The position numbers were made by a program, and so were the translations under genes. Below are positions 32,150-43,583 of a stretch of DNA of 64,000 nt, one piece after another. Every line of letters begins with the position of its first letter. Positions within the stretch are counted from its first letter, which is position 1. Source of the DNA: Populus alba (lineage: Eukaryota > Streptophyta > Magnoliopsida > Malpighiales > Salicaceae); assembly GCF_005239225.2 (NCBI RefSeq), contig NC_133295.1, positions 4,836,001 to 4,900,000 of the forward strand, given 5' to 3'. Under the pieces are notes generated by a model. That model worked only from the letters and a program-made list of their open reading frames with translations. It was not told the origin of the DNA and made no database searches.

Positions 32150-32830
32150 ATGGATCACTCATGTACACATCTGGAGCATCACCTCAACTCTTCTAACTTG
32201 AGGACACGTTTGTCATATCCGTGTAGGTGTGACATCTTCCAACTTGAGGACATGTTTGTCATCATCCTCATCTTCTCCATCAACCACAACTCTATCAATA
32301 TGATACTCATCTTCATTATCACTTGGTTCAGATCGTCCATAGCAATATGGAGGAGATGTCATGCCATATTAATGATTTCCTACTTCCAAACTTGTCTATT
32401 AACATTACCACCCAACCTAGATGGACTAGCTATTTGTGATGACTGTGTGGTTCTTTGAGAATTACTTGAAAATCATGTCAACTACATACTAGAAGAGCTT
32501 CCTCATCTATGTCTACTACTCAAGTAGAGCTCTAGCATATTAATCCCATTGATCCTCGCAAAATCAAACATTAATTTCACATTTCTGTCACTACAGATTG
32601 GTATACCGACATAACGAGCTGGACTAACCCTGATTTGCAACATCCTCCAAATAATTTTAACTTCTATTTTAAACATATTTCAGCCAAGTCGATCACATAA
32701 CATTCTTGATAATTCATTAAGGGACATGTTTGATGTAGTAGTTAGGAATTTATGGCTTCCTCTATTATAAGTGATACAATTGTCAGTATTGACAATGATA
32801 TTACCATAAAAGTTTAATATTTCTAAATTA
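32150..32830 (-). pseudogene. Decayed MULE-like transposase N-terminus
   Basis: Read on the minus strand with several stops and shifts, the sequence gives fragments such as GNIIVNTDNCITYNRGSHKF, MSLNELSRMLCDRLG and YVGIPICSDRNVKLMFDFAR, followed by a Ser/Gln-rich stretch and an acidic Met-rich tail. This order resembles the N-terminal (MuDR-type) part of plant Mutator-like transposases. No DDE catalytic core or terminal inverted repeats were found. The assignment is from memory of the family. Confidence 0.4.
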
Positions 32831-33140
32831 TAAATATTCTTTCAAACAATACAACAAAATACAATTATAATTTATTAATATTTTAAGGTTAATCAAAGTG
32901 CATCAATTATCAACTAAAAAATATAACAAAAAAAAAGAGAAAGAGATGAGTGATGTAGAGAGAGATGCGTGTGGTGAGGGGAAGGGGGTTAGTTTTGAGA
33001 GCTTAAAATTCAAAATGAGTGGAGGCTAGTTTTTTAATTATTTTTGTAGCCGTGTTACTTTACCCTTTATTTTAATTTGTAAAAAAACAAAAAATCTCCA
33101 ATAATTGAACTTTAGTTTTCGTATAATGACCGGCTGTAAT
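32831..33140. other. AT-rich spacer
   Basis: A GAGAGAGATG-type purine-rich patch lies near 32935-33000; otherwise nothing is recognised. Confidence 0.4.
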
Positions 33141-33149
33141 TTGGTAAAA

Positions 33150-33330
33150 AAGAATTAAAGAAAAACAGCCTTTTCCTCGACGTTTGAATTGGAGCAGCGA
33201 AAGACGGTGTTCATGAGCTCATAATTGAGTTGAAGAGGAGAAATTTGAGGAGAAGGATCGATGATTAAATTGTTGGATTAAAGTGCAAGGGAAACATAAT
33301 GGAAATGAGAAATTGAGCGAGGGATAATGA
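33150..33330 (-). pseudogene. RLP N-terminal fragment, decayed copy 3
   Basis: The minus strand carries SLSLAQFLISIMFPLHF-like codons matching the RLP signal peptide (SLSLAQIPCSILFLLYF). After a frame change come SSNFSSSTQL-like and LSLLQFK-like stretches, with stops at the expected cap region. The flank toward 33490 repeats the CTTCATTGACTAGGAATGGG phrase of the other copies. The rest of the receptor is gone; a truncated gypsy element abuts the flank at about 33720. Confidence 0.65.
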
Positions 33331-33719
33331 ATAAAAAATAAAGTAGTTTGTAGACTTAGCTTTCTTGACTCAAAACTCAGCAAGACCACAGATTACATGT
33401 ATGCAAAATAATGCAGCACTAATGACTTTGCCTATTATATCTATATTTTCATTATCCAAAAGTCTTCATTGACTAGGAATGGGAACACCACTGTATTGAT
33501 TTACATCATAGTTAATTGGTGTTTCTTATTATGAAGAAAATTAATTAATCATATTAAAAATAATTATATAGTCATTTGACAAGTGTTGATCAAAGTACAA
33601 ATAATCGAGAATAATTATGTCATAAATATGATTAAAATTATAGAGATTTAATGTATAACTTGCAAAACTACTTACTAGGATTAAGTTATAATTAACTCAA
33701 ATAAAAAAGAAATTTATGC
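33331..33719. other. RLP-type upstream flank
   Basis: Non-coding flank shared with 31480-31830. The shared sequence stops at AAATTTATGC (33710-33719), where the gypsy element begins. The related copy continues without interruption past 31825, so this is the element's left breakpoint. Confidence 0.55.
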
Positions 33720-34782
33720 AAAGGTTTTAGGAGCTGTCATAGCCTGAATTGCTTTCACTTTATCAGGATCAACCTCTATACCTTTATTGCTTATCACAAA
33801 CCCTAGCAACTTTCCAGACTTCACCCCAAATGAGCATTTTGCAGGATTCAATTTCAACTGATACTTCCTTAGTCTATCAAATAATTTTCTTAGAATCTGA
33901 ACGTGATCTTCTTCATTCTTAGACTTGGCAATCATGTCATCCACATACACTTCAATCTCTTTATGTATCATATCATGAAAAAGTGTCACCATTGCCCTTT
34001 GATATGTGGCTCCAACATTATTTAACCCAAATTGCATCACTTTGTAGCAAAATGTTCCTCATGGTGTGACAAAAGTGGTCTTCTCTTTATCTTTTTCAGC
34101 CATTTTAATCTGGTTATACCCGGAGAATCCGTCCATGAAGGAATAAGTTGAGCTTCTAGCAGCATTGTCTACCAAGATGTCTATGTGAGGCAAAGGAAAA
34201 TTATCCTTTGGACTAGCTTTGTTTAGATCCCTGAAGTCCACACATACTCTAATTTTGTCATCCTTCTTTGGTACCACCACTATGTTCGATACCCATTGAG
34301 GGTTTTTAATAACTTCTAGAAAACCAGCATCCCACTACTTCTTTATCTCTACCTTGACCTTGAGTAGAATATTCGGGCGAGTTCTTCTCAATTTCTGCTT
34401 AACAGGTTTGCATCCTTCTATCAAAGGCACTCTGTGTACTACAATATCAATGTCTAAACCAGGCATATCTGCATAAGACCAAGCAAACACATCCATATAC
34501 TCTTGTAGTAGTGAGGTTAAACTGCATCTTTCTTTTGTAGTAATCAGAGTTACAATCTTTAGCTCCTTTTTATCTTGCTCGGTGCCTATATTTATCACCT
34601 TTAATTCTTCTTTTGCAGGTTTCCAAGCATGCTCAGATTGTTCTACTCGTCTAGTAAACTCTTTCATATAATCTTCATTCCATTCCTCTTCGTCCATTGC
34701 AATCACATCCTTATCAAAGTTTGGTCATTCATTTTCAATGCAATATGTTTGTGGATTTATGGAGGATTCGCTTTCAGAATTC
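33720..34782 (-). pseudogene. Gypsy reverse transcriptase, 5' part (Ogre-like)
   Basis: The open segments 34706-34335, 34280-34059 and 34040-33714 belong to one RT reading frame split by nonsense codons (two of which sit at conserved Trp or Gln positions). Landmarks are the PGLDIDIVVHRVPLIEGCKP lead-in, RVCVDFRDLNKASPKDNFPL, FMDGFSGYNQI and the catalytic YVDD in EVYVDDMIAKS. The frame ends abruptly after AMTAPKTF, where conserved sequence would continue into the connection and RNase H domains. Confidence 0.85.
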
Positions 34783-35024
34783 CTGAAAACAGAAGAAGTT
34801 TTTAGTGTAAATGTGTATCTTGTAGCCAAACAAAACAAAAGAAGATAACAATTGTTGAAGAAAATGCATGATCTCAATAATATTTTAAAAGTTGACTCAA
34901 TAATTATGAAAAGACCTTATGTTGACATCTTGAGCCAAGATTTCCAACTAGGTACAAAAGCAAACTACAAAGCAAAGCACACAAAGCACATAAAAGCAAA
35001 TATAAGCAGACGCTTATTCATTAC
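34783..35024 (-). other. Putative spliced intron between protease and RT
   Basis: On the minus strand the protease-side frame ends at GAA followed by GTAATG (35024-35019). The RT-side frame begins after a T-rich tract and TTTTCAG (acceptor AG at 34783-34784). Removing the 242 bases keeps the two frames in phase (2 + 1 nucleotides across the junction), whereas the unspliced sequence stops at once. Plant introns of this size and U-richness are ordinary, and Ogre elements are known for an intron at this point. Splicing itself is inferred. Confidence 0.65.
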
Positions 35025-36264
35025 TTCTTGAAAACAACTGGGGCTTCTTCAATCTCCCAATTATGGAATACTTCATTAACCGAAAGCTTTCGCACAAAGG
35101 CGTTGGTTGGAGCCTCTTCTAGAGAGTGGACAGTTAACTGAGGTAACAGTTCATCTTCTTTTGTTGTTTTTGGCTCGTCATTAGAATTCCAGCCTTTTCT
35201 TTCACCTTCCTTTACATTGTTAATATCCATGACATCAAGTTTCTGTCCCAAGACTTCCATCATGTTTTCAAGTTTCATTACATATGCTGACTTTAGGAAA
35301 GAAACATAGATGGATGGGATTACAATGTCTTCTTCTTCTGGCTTTCTTCCTTCCATTCTGGTGAACCTTCTTTCTCGCTTAATCCTAGCAGCTCTCTGGT
35401 GATCATCTTTCTTAGGCTTAAAGCCAAGCCTAAACCTCTGATCAACAGCCTTAATTTTCATTATGTTGACTCTCTTAAGATTTCCAGCAATTGGATCATT
35501 CTGGAATGGTAGCCCATGTTTCAAAAAGCACTTAGCTATCATACTTGCAGTATCAGAAATCATTGGTCTTCTTAACACCGTATTCTCTGGTACCCATTCA
35601 GTGTTCATAATCTTGAAGGCATGGAGATTTCCATCTTTGCAATCTTCTGCTTCAATATAAGGGACCGACACATTCCTTATCATAGACAAGGTTTCTTCTG
35701 CCTTAACTTTCACATTGATAATGTACTTCAAACATCAGTGTAGAGATGATGTCACAGCCCCAGCGGCGTGTATCCATGGCCTTCCTAATAACATGTTATA
35801 CGAAGGATGGATATCCATCACTTGTGAGGTTATCAAAAACATCTGAGGCCCTATAAACAATTCAATGTCAATGGTCCCTATCACCTGTCTAGGGAAACCA
35901 TCATATGCTCTAGCTGTCATCGTGGTTGGTCTCATATAGGTAGCATCAATTGGCATCTCATCTAGCATATGCCTTGGTAGCACATTCAACGCTGAACCAT
36001 TATCCATAAGCACTTTGTCGATCAAACAATCTTTACATTTCACAGTGATGTATAAAGGCTTGTTATGCCCAGTCCCTTCCAGGTCTAGCTCATCTTCTGT
36101 GAAGTATAAGTAATTAGAGGCTTGAATTCTTCCCACCAAATGTTCCATGGTATCTTGAGTAATATCCTGTGGCACATATGCTTCATTCAACACCTTTTGC
36201 AATGCTTTACGGTGTAACTCAGAACTCAAGATAAATGACATTAAAGAGATTCTAGCAGGAGTTT
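35025..36264 (-). pseudogene. Gypsy aspartic protease and linker region
   Basis: The frame 36241-35735 carries the retropepsin-like motif VLMDNGSALNVLPRHML (DNGS in place of the canonical DS/TG) and a later NMLLGRPWIHAAGAV flap-to-core motif. One TGA at 35733 (probably a CGA-to-TGA change) separates it from the open frame 35731-35021, a charged linker ending in EEAPVVFKK at the intron donor. The upstream side was continuous with 43584 onward before the LTR insertion. Confidence 0.8.
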
Positions 36265-36581
36265 TGTAAAACCCCGGATAATATTATTAATATTAAGAAA
36301 AGTCAGGATTATAAAAAAAATGAGGAAAATGGATAAATTAAATTATAATGATATATTTGAGAATTTGAATTAAAATGTTTTGTTCAAGTGTTAATATATA
36401 TAAATAAATAAATATACAGGAAAATGTTAATGAGATTTTTTTTCAGAAGTGAATTTCATGAAACTAAAAGTATCAACGAGTAACAGATAGAAAATGGAAA
36501 TTCTTGTATCTCTGAATGATTGTATTCACAACTATATTCACATGGTATACGTATGCACGTATATATAGTTACAAGTATTGT

Positions 36582-36609
36582 AACTGTCATGACAGCTGTC
36601 ATGACAGTT
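36582..36609. repeat. 28-bp perfect palindrome in copia 3' LTR
   Basis: The half AACTGTCATGACAG is followed at once by its exact reverse complement. The 5' LTR has the same palindrome twice (41133-41160 and 41176-41203), 43 bases apart. It lies just downstream of a TATATATA-like stretch when read on the plus strand. A function in LTR transcription is possible but untested. Confidence 0.9.
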
Positions 36610-36757
36610 ATTATAACTGATTCAAATCAGTTATAGAATCAGTTATAGTCGTTACACATCAGTTAATTAGTAACTAATTCTGTTACAAGGCTGGGGGGAA
36701 TAATTAACAGCAACAGTTCTTCTTCTTTTACTGGTAACAGCAACAGCAGCACGTAAT

Positions 36758-39700
36758 CTATCCTGCTTCTTCTTTTGCTGGTTTATCATCCCCCCGCAAG
36801 TGAAAGGGTCTTGGTACGAGACACAGCTGTGACTTGAGAAACAAGAATCTTGAACTTGTAAGATGTTTAGTAAGGATATCGGCTGGTTGGTCTTCAGTTG
36901 GAACGAATTGCAATTCGATCTTCCCTTGCAGAACTTGGTCACGAATGAAATGTAGATCAATCTCTATATGTTTGGTTCGGGCGTGAAAGACTGAATGTTT
37001 GGCCATATGATAGGCACTGATGTTGTCATACCAGAGGATAGGGACAGCAGGGGTAGGAACACATAGTTCATGCAGCAAAGCTTGAAGCCAGATGATCTCT
37101 GCAGTTGCTAAAACCAGTCCCCTATACTTCGATTCTGCACTGCTACGTGAAACTAATTTTTGTTTGGTAGAAGACCATGAGATGAGATTCCCCCCTAGAT
37201 AAATGAGGTAGCCACTGGCACTTCTGCGATCATCAGGCTGAGCTGCCCAGTCAGCATCGGTGAATCCTTCAATTGTCAGCTGAGGGGATGAATTGAGAAG
37301 TAGGCCATCATGCATAGTTCCACGTAGATAGCGAAGAATGCGCTTGACGGATAGCCAATGTGCTGATGTCGGTTGTTGCATAAACTGACATGCTTTATTC
37401 ACAGAGAAGGCAATGTCAGGTCGAGTAATCGTGAGGTATTGAAGGGCTCCCACTATACTGCGATAAACTAAAGGATCTTCCATAGGTTCCCCATCAAATT
37501 TGGATAAATTCTGTCCAACAGAACCAGGAGTGTTGACAGGTTTCGTGTCAAACATAGTTGTTCTATGCAGTAAGTCAGAGATGTATTTGGTCTGACTGAG
37601 ATGCATAGAATTGTCATGGTAGGAGACTTCAATCCCTAGGAAGTAGGTTAGTCTTCCCAAGTCACGCAATGCAAACTCAGAATTCAGTTTTGCAATGAGA
37701 GACGTGACTTGCAGATGTGAGCTACCTGTTACAAGAATATCATCGACATAGATGAGCACGATCAAGGTTGTAGATTGGCCAAAGGAGATGAACATGGAGC
37801 TATCAGTCCTGGAGTTACTGAACCCCCACTGTAGAAGAGTAGAACTGAGGCGTTGGAACCAAGCTCGTGGAGCTTGTTTCAGGCCATACAAGGCCTTCTT
37901 CAGGCGACAGACTTTGGCAGGAAATTTGGTATCCACGTAGCCAGGAGGTTGAGTCATGAAAACTTGTTCCTCAAGTTCCCCATTCAGAAACGCATTGTGG
38001 ACATCAAGTTGTCTTACTTCCCATTGATAACTAAGAGCAATGGTGAGAATGATGCGGATAGTTGCAGCTTTGACCACTGGGCTGAATGTCTCAAAATAAT
38101 CCAGGCCAAGTGTTTGATGATACCCTTTTGCCACAAGCCTAGCCTTATACCTGTCAATGCTCCCGTCTGGTTTGTGCTTTAATTTGTATACCCACTTGCA
38201 TCCTATGATGTTGACATCAGAAGGCTTTGCAACGAGATCCCAAGTGTGATTGTGATGAAGTGCTGCAATCTCTTGATCCATTGCCTTTATCCAATGTGGA
38301 TCCTTTAGAGCCTGACTGAGTGTATATGGTTCTGTTACAGCAGTGAGATTAAGGATAACCTTCTTTTTAGTGATACCACTCATTAATCTGGTTTTCATTC
38401 GTGGAAGTTGACTAGATTCAGGAATGAAAGCATCAGTAGCTAATGTAGAAGAAGAAGGTGAATTTGGAGAGGTTGCAGACTCATTTAAGGAAGCAGAACC
38501 AGTAGTTGGCAGAATGGAATCAGTATGTGTGGAGGTTGGTGTTTCTGTTGGATTGTGAGGGATTTCACTAGATGGAAATATTAAAACAGAATCCAGAGTG
38601 TCAGAGGAGTTGTCATCAGGTTGGGAAGAAGAAGCTTTAGTGGTGAGAGGAAATTGTGTTTCATCAAATACCACATGAGGTGTGATATAAATGCGCCCAG
38701 TAATGTAATCAAGACACAGGTAACCCTTGTTGCTGTCAGTATACCCAATAAAGATGCACTGAACTGATCGATATTGTAGCTTATGAGTGTTGTAGGGTCG
38801 AATGAAGGGGTAACATAAGCAGCCAAACACCCTTAGAGACTTGTAGTCAGGCAGTTTTTGAAACAGAATGAGATAAGGTGAGGCATTGTTGAGTACCTTA
38901 CTAGGCATTCTGTTGATGAGAAATGTGGCCGATTGAAAGGCATATTGCCAGAACTTCATAGGCAAAGATGCATGAGCTAGTAAGGCCAATCCAGTCTCCA
39001 CAACATGTCTATGTTTCCTTTCCACTCTCCCATTCTGAGATGAGTTGTAAGGGCAGGAGAACCGGTGTAGAATACCAACCTGTCGAAGAAAGGTGATAAA
39101 GGACTTGAACTCACCTCCATTGTCAGACTGCACGCTTTTTATATTATCATCAAACTGATTTTCTACTTGGAGTTTGAATTGTTGGAACATGGTGAGGGCT
39201 TGATCCTTTGTATGTAGTGGATACAGCCATGTGTACCGTGAGAAATCATCTAAGAAGAGAATGAAGTACTTAGCACCAGAAGTAGACTTTTCATAAGCAG
39301 GTCCCCATATATCCATATGAATTAATTCCAATGGTTTGGATGCACGAGAGGAAGAGAGATGAGTTGGCAGTCTGTGACTTTTGGCAAGCTGACAGGAGGA
39401 ACATATAGCAGAACAATGAGCAGTTTTATTCTTTTCATAGGGGATATTACAACTCTGTAATATTTGGGCTACAACTTCAGTGGCAGCATGGCCTAATCTG
39501 TGGTGCCATATGTCTACTTTATTCTGAGTAGAGCTGGTGACTGGGGAAGGAAAAACAGAAAAGTCTTTGATGCCAACATATGCCATCTTCTTGTTCATCA
39601 GTGCTGGAAATTTGTAGAGTCCATTCTCAAGTCTGCCTTGTACTAGTTTCTCCTTCGTATGCAGATCCTTCACAATGAAACTATTAGATCGAAATTCAAT

Positions 39701-40999
39701 CAAGACATTGTTGTCTGAGCAGAATTTAGCAACACTAATCAAGTTTGCTGAGATGAATGGAACATGAAAAATCTTCTTGAGTTGGAATGACCGAGAGTTA
39801 GAGACTAGATGGTGAGAGCCAATGTTGGAAATAGACAAGTGCTTACCATTCCCAACTGTCACCTTGTCTGTCCCTGTGTATGGAGTAGAGTTGCTTAGAT
39901 TTCCAGCATCCTGAGTCAGGTGGTGGCTTGCTCCAGAGTCAAGATACCAATTGTCATCTGCAATATTATTAGAGGAGGCAACCATAGCAGGTATATTGGT
40001 TTGATTTCTTGTATTCACAGAGTTAATACCATTATTGGAAGAGTTTTGATACGAAATATCAAATCTGTGATAACAGACATGCACTGTGTGACCAAACTTG
40101 CCACACAACTGGCATTGTGGCTTTTCTGGATTGATTGAATTGTTTCTTCCATTCTGTGTATATCTGCCCCCACGACCACGGCTTCTATAGTTGTAATTGT
40201 TGGTGTTTGGATTGAAGTTTGAGTAGCTATGCCCTCTACTGCCATTGTATCTCCTTCCACCACCTCTGTTATTAGAGGAAGATGCATAATTGACTGTCAT
40301 TGCAGACATTTGATCTGCTGAGCTTTGTTGCTCCAGTCGATTTTCAAATGCTAGAAGCATGCTGTGAATTGCTTCAACTGAGATTTTATCATCTCTAATA
40401 TTAATGGCTGTAACCACTGCATTGTAGTCGGAGCCTAGTCCTCCAAGAAGGTTCATGATTTGATCCTGTTCTGATACAGGTTCTCCAATGGCTGCCAGGC
40501 TGTCTGCAGCTCCTTTCACTTTCATGATATAATCTATAATAGGCAGGGATCCTTTCTTTATGGACTGTAGTTCAAGTCTTAATTGCATTATTCTGGCTCT
40601 TGAAGACGAAGAGAAAGTCTTTTCCAATGCATTCCAAGCAGACTGGGAGGTAGTATGTCCAATGATTTGTGCCATTATAGCTGGTGTGAGGGATGAATAG
40701 ATCCAGCTGAGGATTGTGCGATCCTGTCTTCTCCATGCAATGAATGCAGGATTGATTTCACCTGCACTCAGCTCCTTTTCTGGACAGGCAGAGGAGCCAT
40801 CTATGAAATCTTCAAATCCATTAGCAAAGACAATGTTATCAATTTGAGATTTTCACAGAATATAGTTGGTTCGATCAAGCTTTACTGGTAATGTGTGATT
40901 TAGTTGTTGATAGGATGCAGTGAGTGCCATTGTTGCATTTTGTTGAGGTTCAAGAGAGCCAGAGGTAGAGAAGGAGGAGTGACTTGACGCAGAAGTCAT
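36758..40999 (-). pseudogene. Copia gag-pol polyprotein with one nonsense codon
   Basis: From the ATG at 40999 a single 1413-codon frame runs to 36758, broken only at codon 49, where TGA (40855-40853) stands where related proteins usually have Trp. After it the frame is open for more than 1,360 codons. Domains in order are gag (UBN2-like), zinc knuckle CQLCGKFGHTVHVC, protease WYLDSGASHHLT, the GAG-pre-integrase HHRLGHA region, integrase with DIWGP / FLDDFSRYTW / SDNGGEF / NGRVERKHRH, reverse transcriptase with KARLVAKGYHQ and catalytic YVDDILVTG, and RNase H with FTDADWA and RSSAES. The last ten codons lie in the 3' LTR. The stop leaves the copy non-autonomous unless bypassed. The open frame starting at 40675 lacks the gag N-terminus. 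Confidence 0.95.
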
Positions 41000-42601
41000 G
41001 GCTGAATTTGAAGAGAGAAAGAGGCTCTGATACCAAGATAGAAAATGGAAATTCTTGTATCTCTGAATGATTGTATTCACAACTATATTCACATGGTATA
41101 CGTATGCACGTATATATAGTTACAAGTATTGTAACTGTCATGACAGCTGTCATGACAGTTATTATAACTGATTGTAACTGTCATGACAGCTGTCATGACA
41201 GTTATTATAACTGATTCAAATCAGTTATAGTCGTTACACATCAGTTAATTAGTAACTAATTCTGTTACAAGGCTGGGGGGAATAATTAACAGCAACAGTT
41301 CTTCTTCTTTTACTGGTAACAGCAACAGCAGCACGTAATCTATCCTGCTTCTTCTTTTGCTGGTTTATCAGTAACTTGGTGAAATTCAATATAACCCGGG
41401 CAAGATTTGGTATAAACAGGTATCAGGATTCGGGAAATTTTACCCAAGATCTTAAAAGTTACTGTTGAGGGATATAGAAGGCATTAAAAAAAAAGTGAAA
41501 GAAATAATGTGGGCTAAAGTATGTGCACGGAAGGAAAGAAAAAAAAATTAGGGACATGGATGGTATATTTAAAAAATTTAATTTTATATATATATAAAAG
41601 TGCAAGTGTACACGGAAGAAAAAAATTAGGGACATGGATGGTATATTTAAAAAAGTTACCTTTTAAATATATTATATGTGAGTGCAAGTGTGTGCTGGAA
41701 GGAGAAAGAAAAATAAAACCAAACTTACCTTTCAAAGAGGAAGAAGAAGCATTCAGCCAGGATAGGAGTAAAAATAATTCAAGCAAGGAAAAGTTTAATA
41801 CAAAAGTGTTAAAGCTTTGGCTATTATTTGGTAAAGTGCCCTTACACTTTTAAATAAGATTCTTGATGAATAAATACTTTAAATTGATTGAACTTTGTGA
41901 AATGAGGAATTAGGGTTCATGATAAATTTTTGGGGAAATTATAATTGATTGTGAAATTGTGTTAAGATTGTTGAAGTGAGTAAAGAAAGTAGGAAATTAT
42001 GGAAATTGAAGCAAAATTTTAGGTGTTCTTAAAGAAGAGATTTTTTTGGAAAAATAATAATAAGAAGAATAAAATTTAGGAATTTGAATAAGATGATGAG
42101 ATTGTGTAGGAACGAGATGATATTAGTGTTAAAGAGAGAATGGATCATGAATTTTTTTTATGTTTACCTTTAATTTAAATTTTGGTAAAATAAATTTAAA
42201 TAAATACATTTAAAGAATATATATATATATACTGTTTTGAATGATGAAATGTTATGTGTTACAATGCGGAAATTTAAGAATAGGAAGGAATTTTTTTCAT
42301 GTTTCTCTCTAAATTTTATTTTGGCAAATGAAAGGATAATTGGAAGGATTTTATTTATTGAGTGTTTTGATATGGAAAGTAGATTAATGATGTGATATAC
42401 ATGTCAATTCAGGAGAGGCTGCCAGGCCGACACCACAGCAGGGAACTACAGCTCGAGCTCAGTCGTCAGGTAATTACACGATACCTGAATTTAACATTAG
42501 ACAATATGTATTTTTTTTATCGGATTGATTGTGGTTGATATATTAGAAATTATTATGTTGTTTACTTGAGAAAATAAGATATGCGATATTATGAATTAAT
42601 T

Positions 42602-42815
42602 CCTGAATGAATGGGATTAGTGCCCTGGTGAATGGGCGTTGTAAGAAATTGAGTCCCTGGTTAATGGGATTAATACCTTGGTGAATGGGTAAGTTGTTGA
42701 ACTAATTCCTGATTTAATGGAATTAGTGCCTTGGCAAATGGGCGAGATGAATAATTAATTCCCTGGTTAATGGGATTTGTACCCTGATGAATGGGTGAAA
42801 TGTTAAACTAGTTTT
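42602..42815. repeat. Four ~53-bp tandem units in the solo LTR
   Basis: Units start near 42602, 42656, 42708 and 42762, each with two AATGGG or AATGGG-like boxes (for example CCTGGTTAATGGGATTAATA and CTTGGTGAATGGGT). Units 1 and 3 resemble each other more than their neighbours, as do 2 and 4. A ~53-bp unit therefore formed a dimer that was duplicated again. Confidence 0.8.
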
Positions 42816-43583
42816 GGACTGATGACAACCGTGCTTGTTGAATGGACTGGTAGATTATTCTGAAATTTAATTGATATATAATAATACTAGATGAGCAAGT
42901 TAATTTAATGATTTTTCGACTAAATTTACAAAAAAAAAAAAAAGGGAAGAAAGAAAGAAAGTAGAAATAATTTTATAAATGTCGTTTTATTTTTATTTGT
43001 CTAATTGAATTATTGTATTAAATCTATTTTCAGGTACATCCCCTTACAGGACTGAACAGTAGATTAGTTCCTTATATTTTGTTGAATATCATGTTGTAAT
43101 GAATGAATTTATCCTTTTGTTATGTAATATAATACGTCTACAATTTATCGAAAGCTTTTTGTGTAGTATAATCTATATTATGAATTTCTTCTTTAATTAT
43201 GAACTTATTTCGATTACAATTTCGTTAACGATCCTTATTTATAAATCTTTGAATTATGTAATGCACTCCAATTATCGTTTTTAGAATAATTCTTTAGATT
43301 GCATCCATGTAAGTATGGGATATTGAATTGTTTAGACATATGTGAATTTAATTATTGAGAAGTTGTGATGTAATGAGAGGATGATGTCCTGGATGATAGG
43401 ACAAGTAAGAGATTTGTTAATTGGGGATTGTGGAAGAAGAGTCGATAACTTGGTACCTAATAATATAGAGGAAACTTTGCCGAATTTTTTATTGATTACA
43501 GAAAAAAAAATCCCTTATCTTAATTGAATTATCATGTCTTTACTATCTGTTTTGAATACAAATTTTAGGGCTGTTACAAGTTT

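Larger units (their letters stand above)
36485..41370 (-). mobile_element. Young Ty1/copia retrotransposon with TSD GTAAC
   Basis: On the minus strand the 5' LTR spans 41370-41036 (335 bp) and the 3' LTR 36788-36485 (304 bp). Both run TGATAAACCAGC to TTTTCTATCT. GTAAC flanks at 36480-36484 and 41371-41375 are identical. A primer-binding site TGGTATCAGAGCC (41035-41023) follows the 5' LTR directly, and a CGGGGGGA polypurine tract precedes the 3' LTR. The LTRs appear identical except for a 43-bp and a 12-bp tandem-copy difference (304 - 12 + 43 = 335), so insertion was recent. One nonsense codon breaks the polyprotein. Confidence 0.95.
36265..43578. mobile_element. Solo-LTR-like insertion with TSD AGTTT, split by copia
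   Basis: The element starts TGTAAAACCCCGG at 36265 and ends AGGGCTGTTACA at 43578. AGTTT at 36260-36264 is repeated exactly at 43579-43583. Without the copia element inside it, it is about 2.4 kb and has no coding frame, so it is best explained as a solo LTR of a chromovirus-like family. Its right end is related to the fragment at 15246-15825. It splits the gypsy gag-pol frame: frames on either side (36241 downward and 43584 upward) belong to one protein. A four-unit ~53-bp repeat lies at 42602-42815. Confidence 0.8.

Noticed and set aside
43099..43284. 61-codon hydrophobic plus-strand frame
   Set aside because: Lies inside the A/T-rich solo LTR; hydrophobicity follows from T-rich codons.
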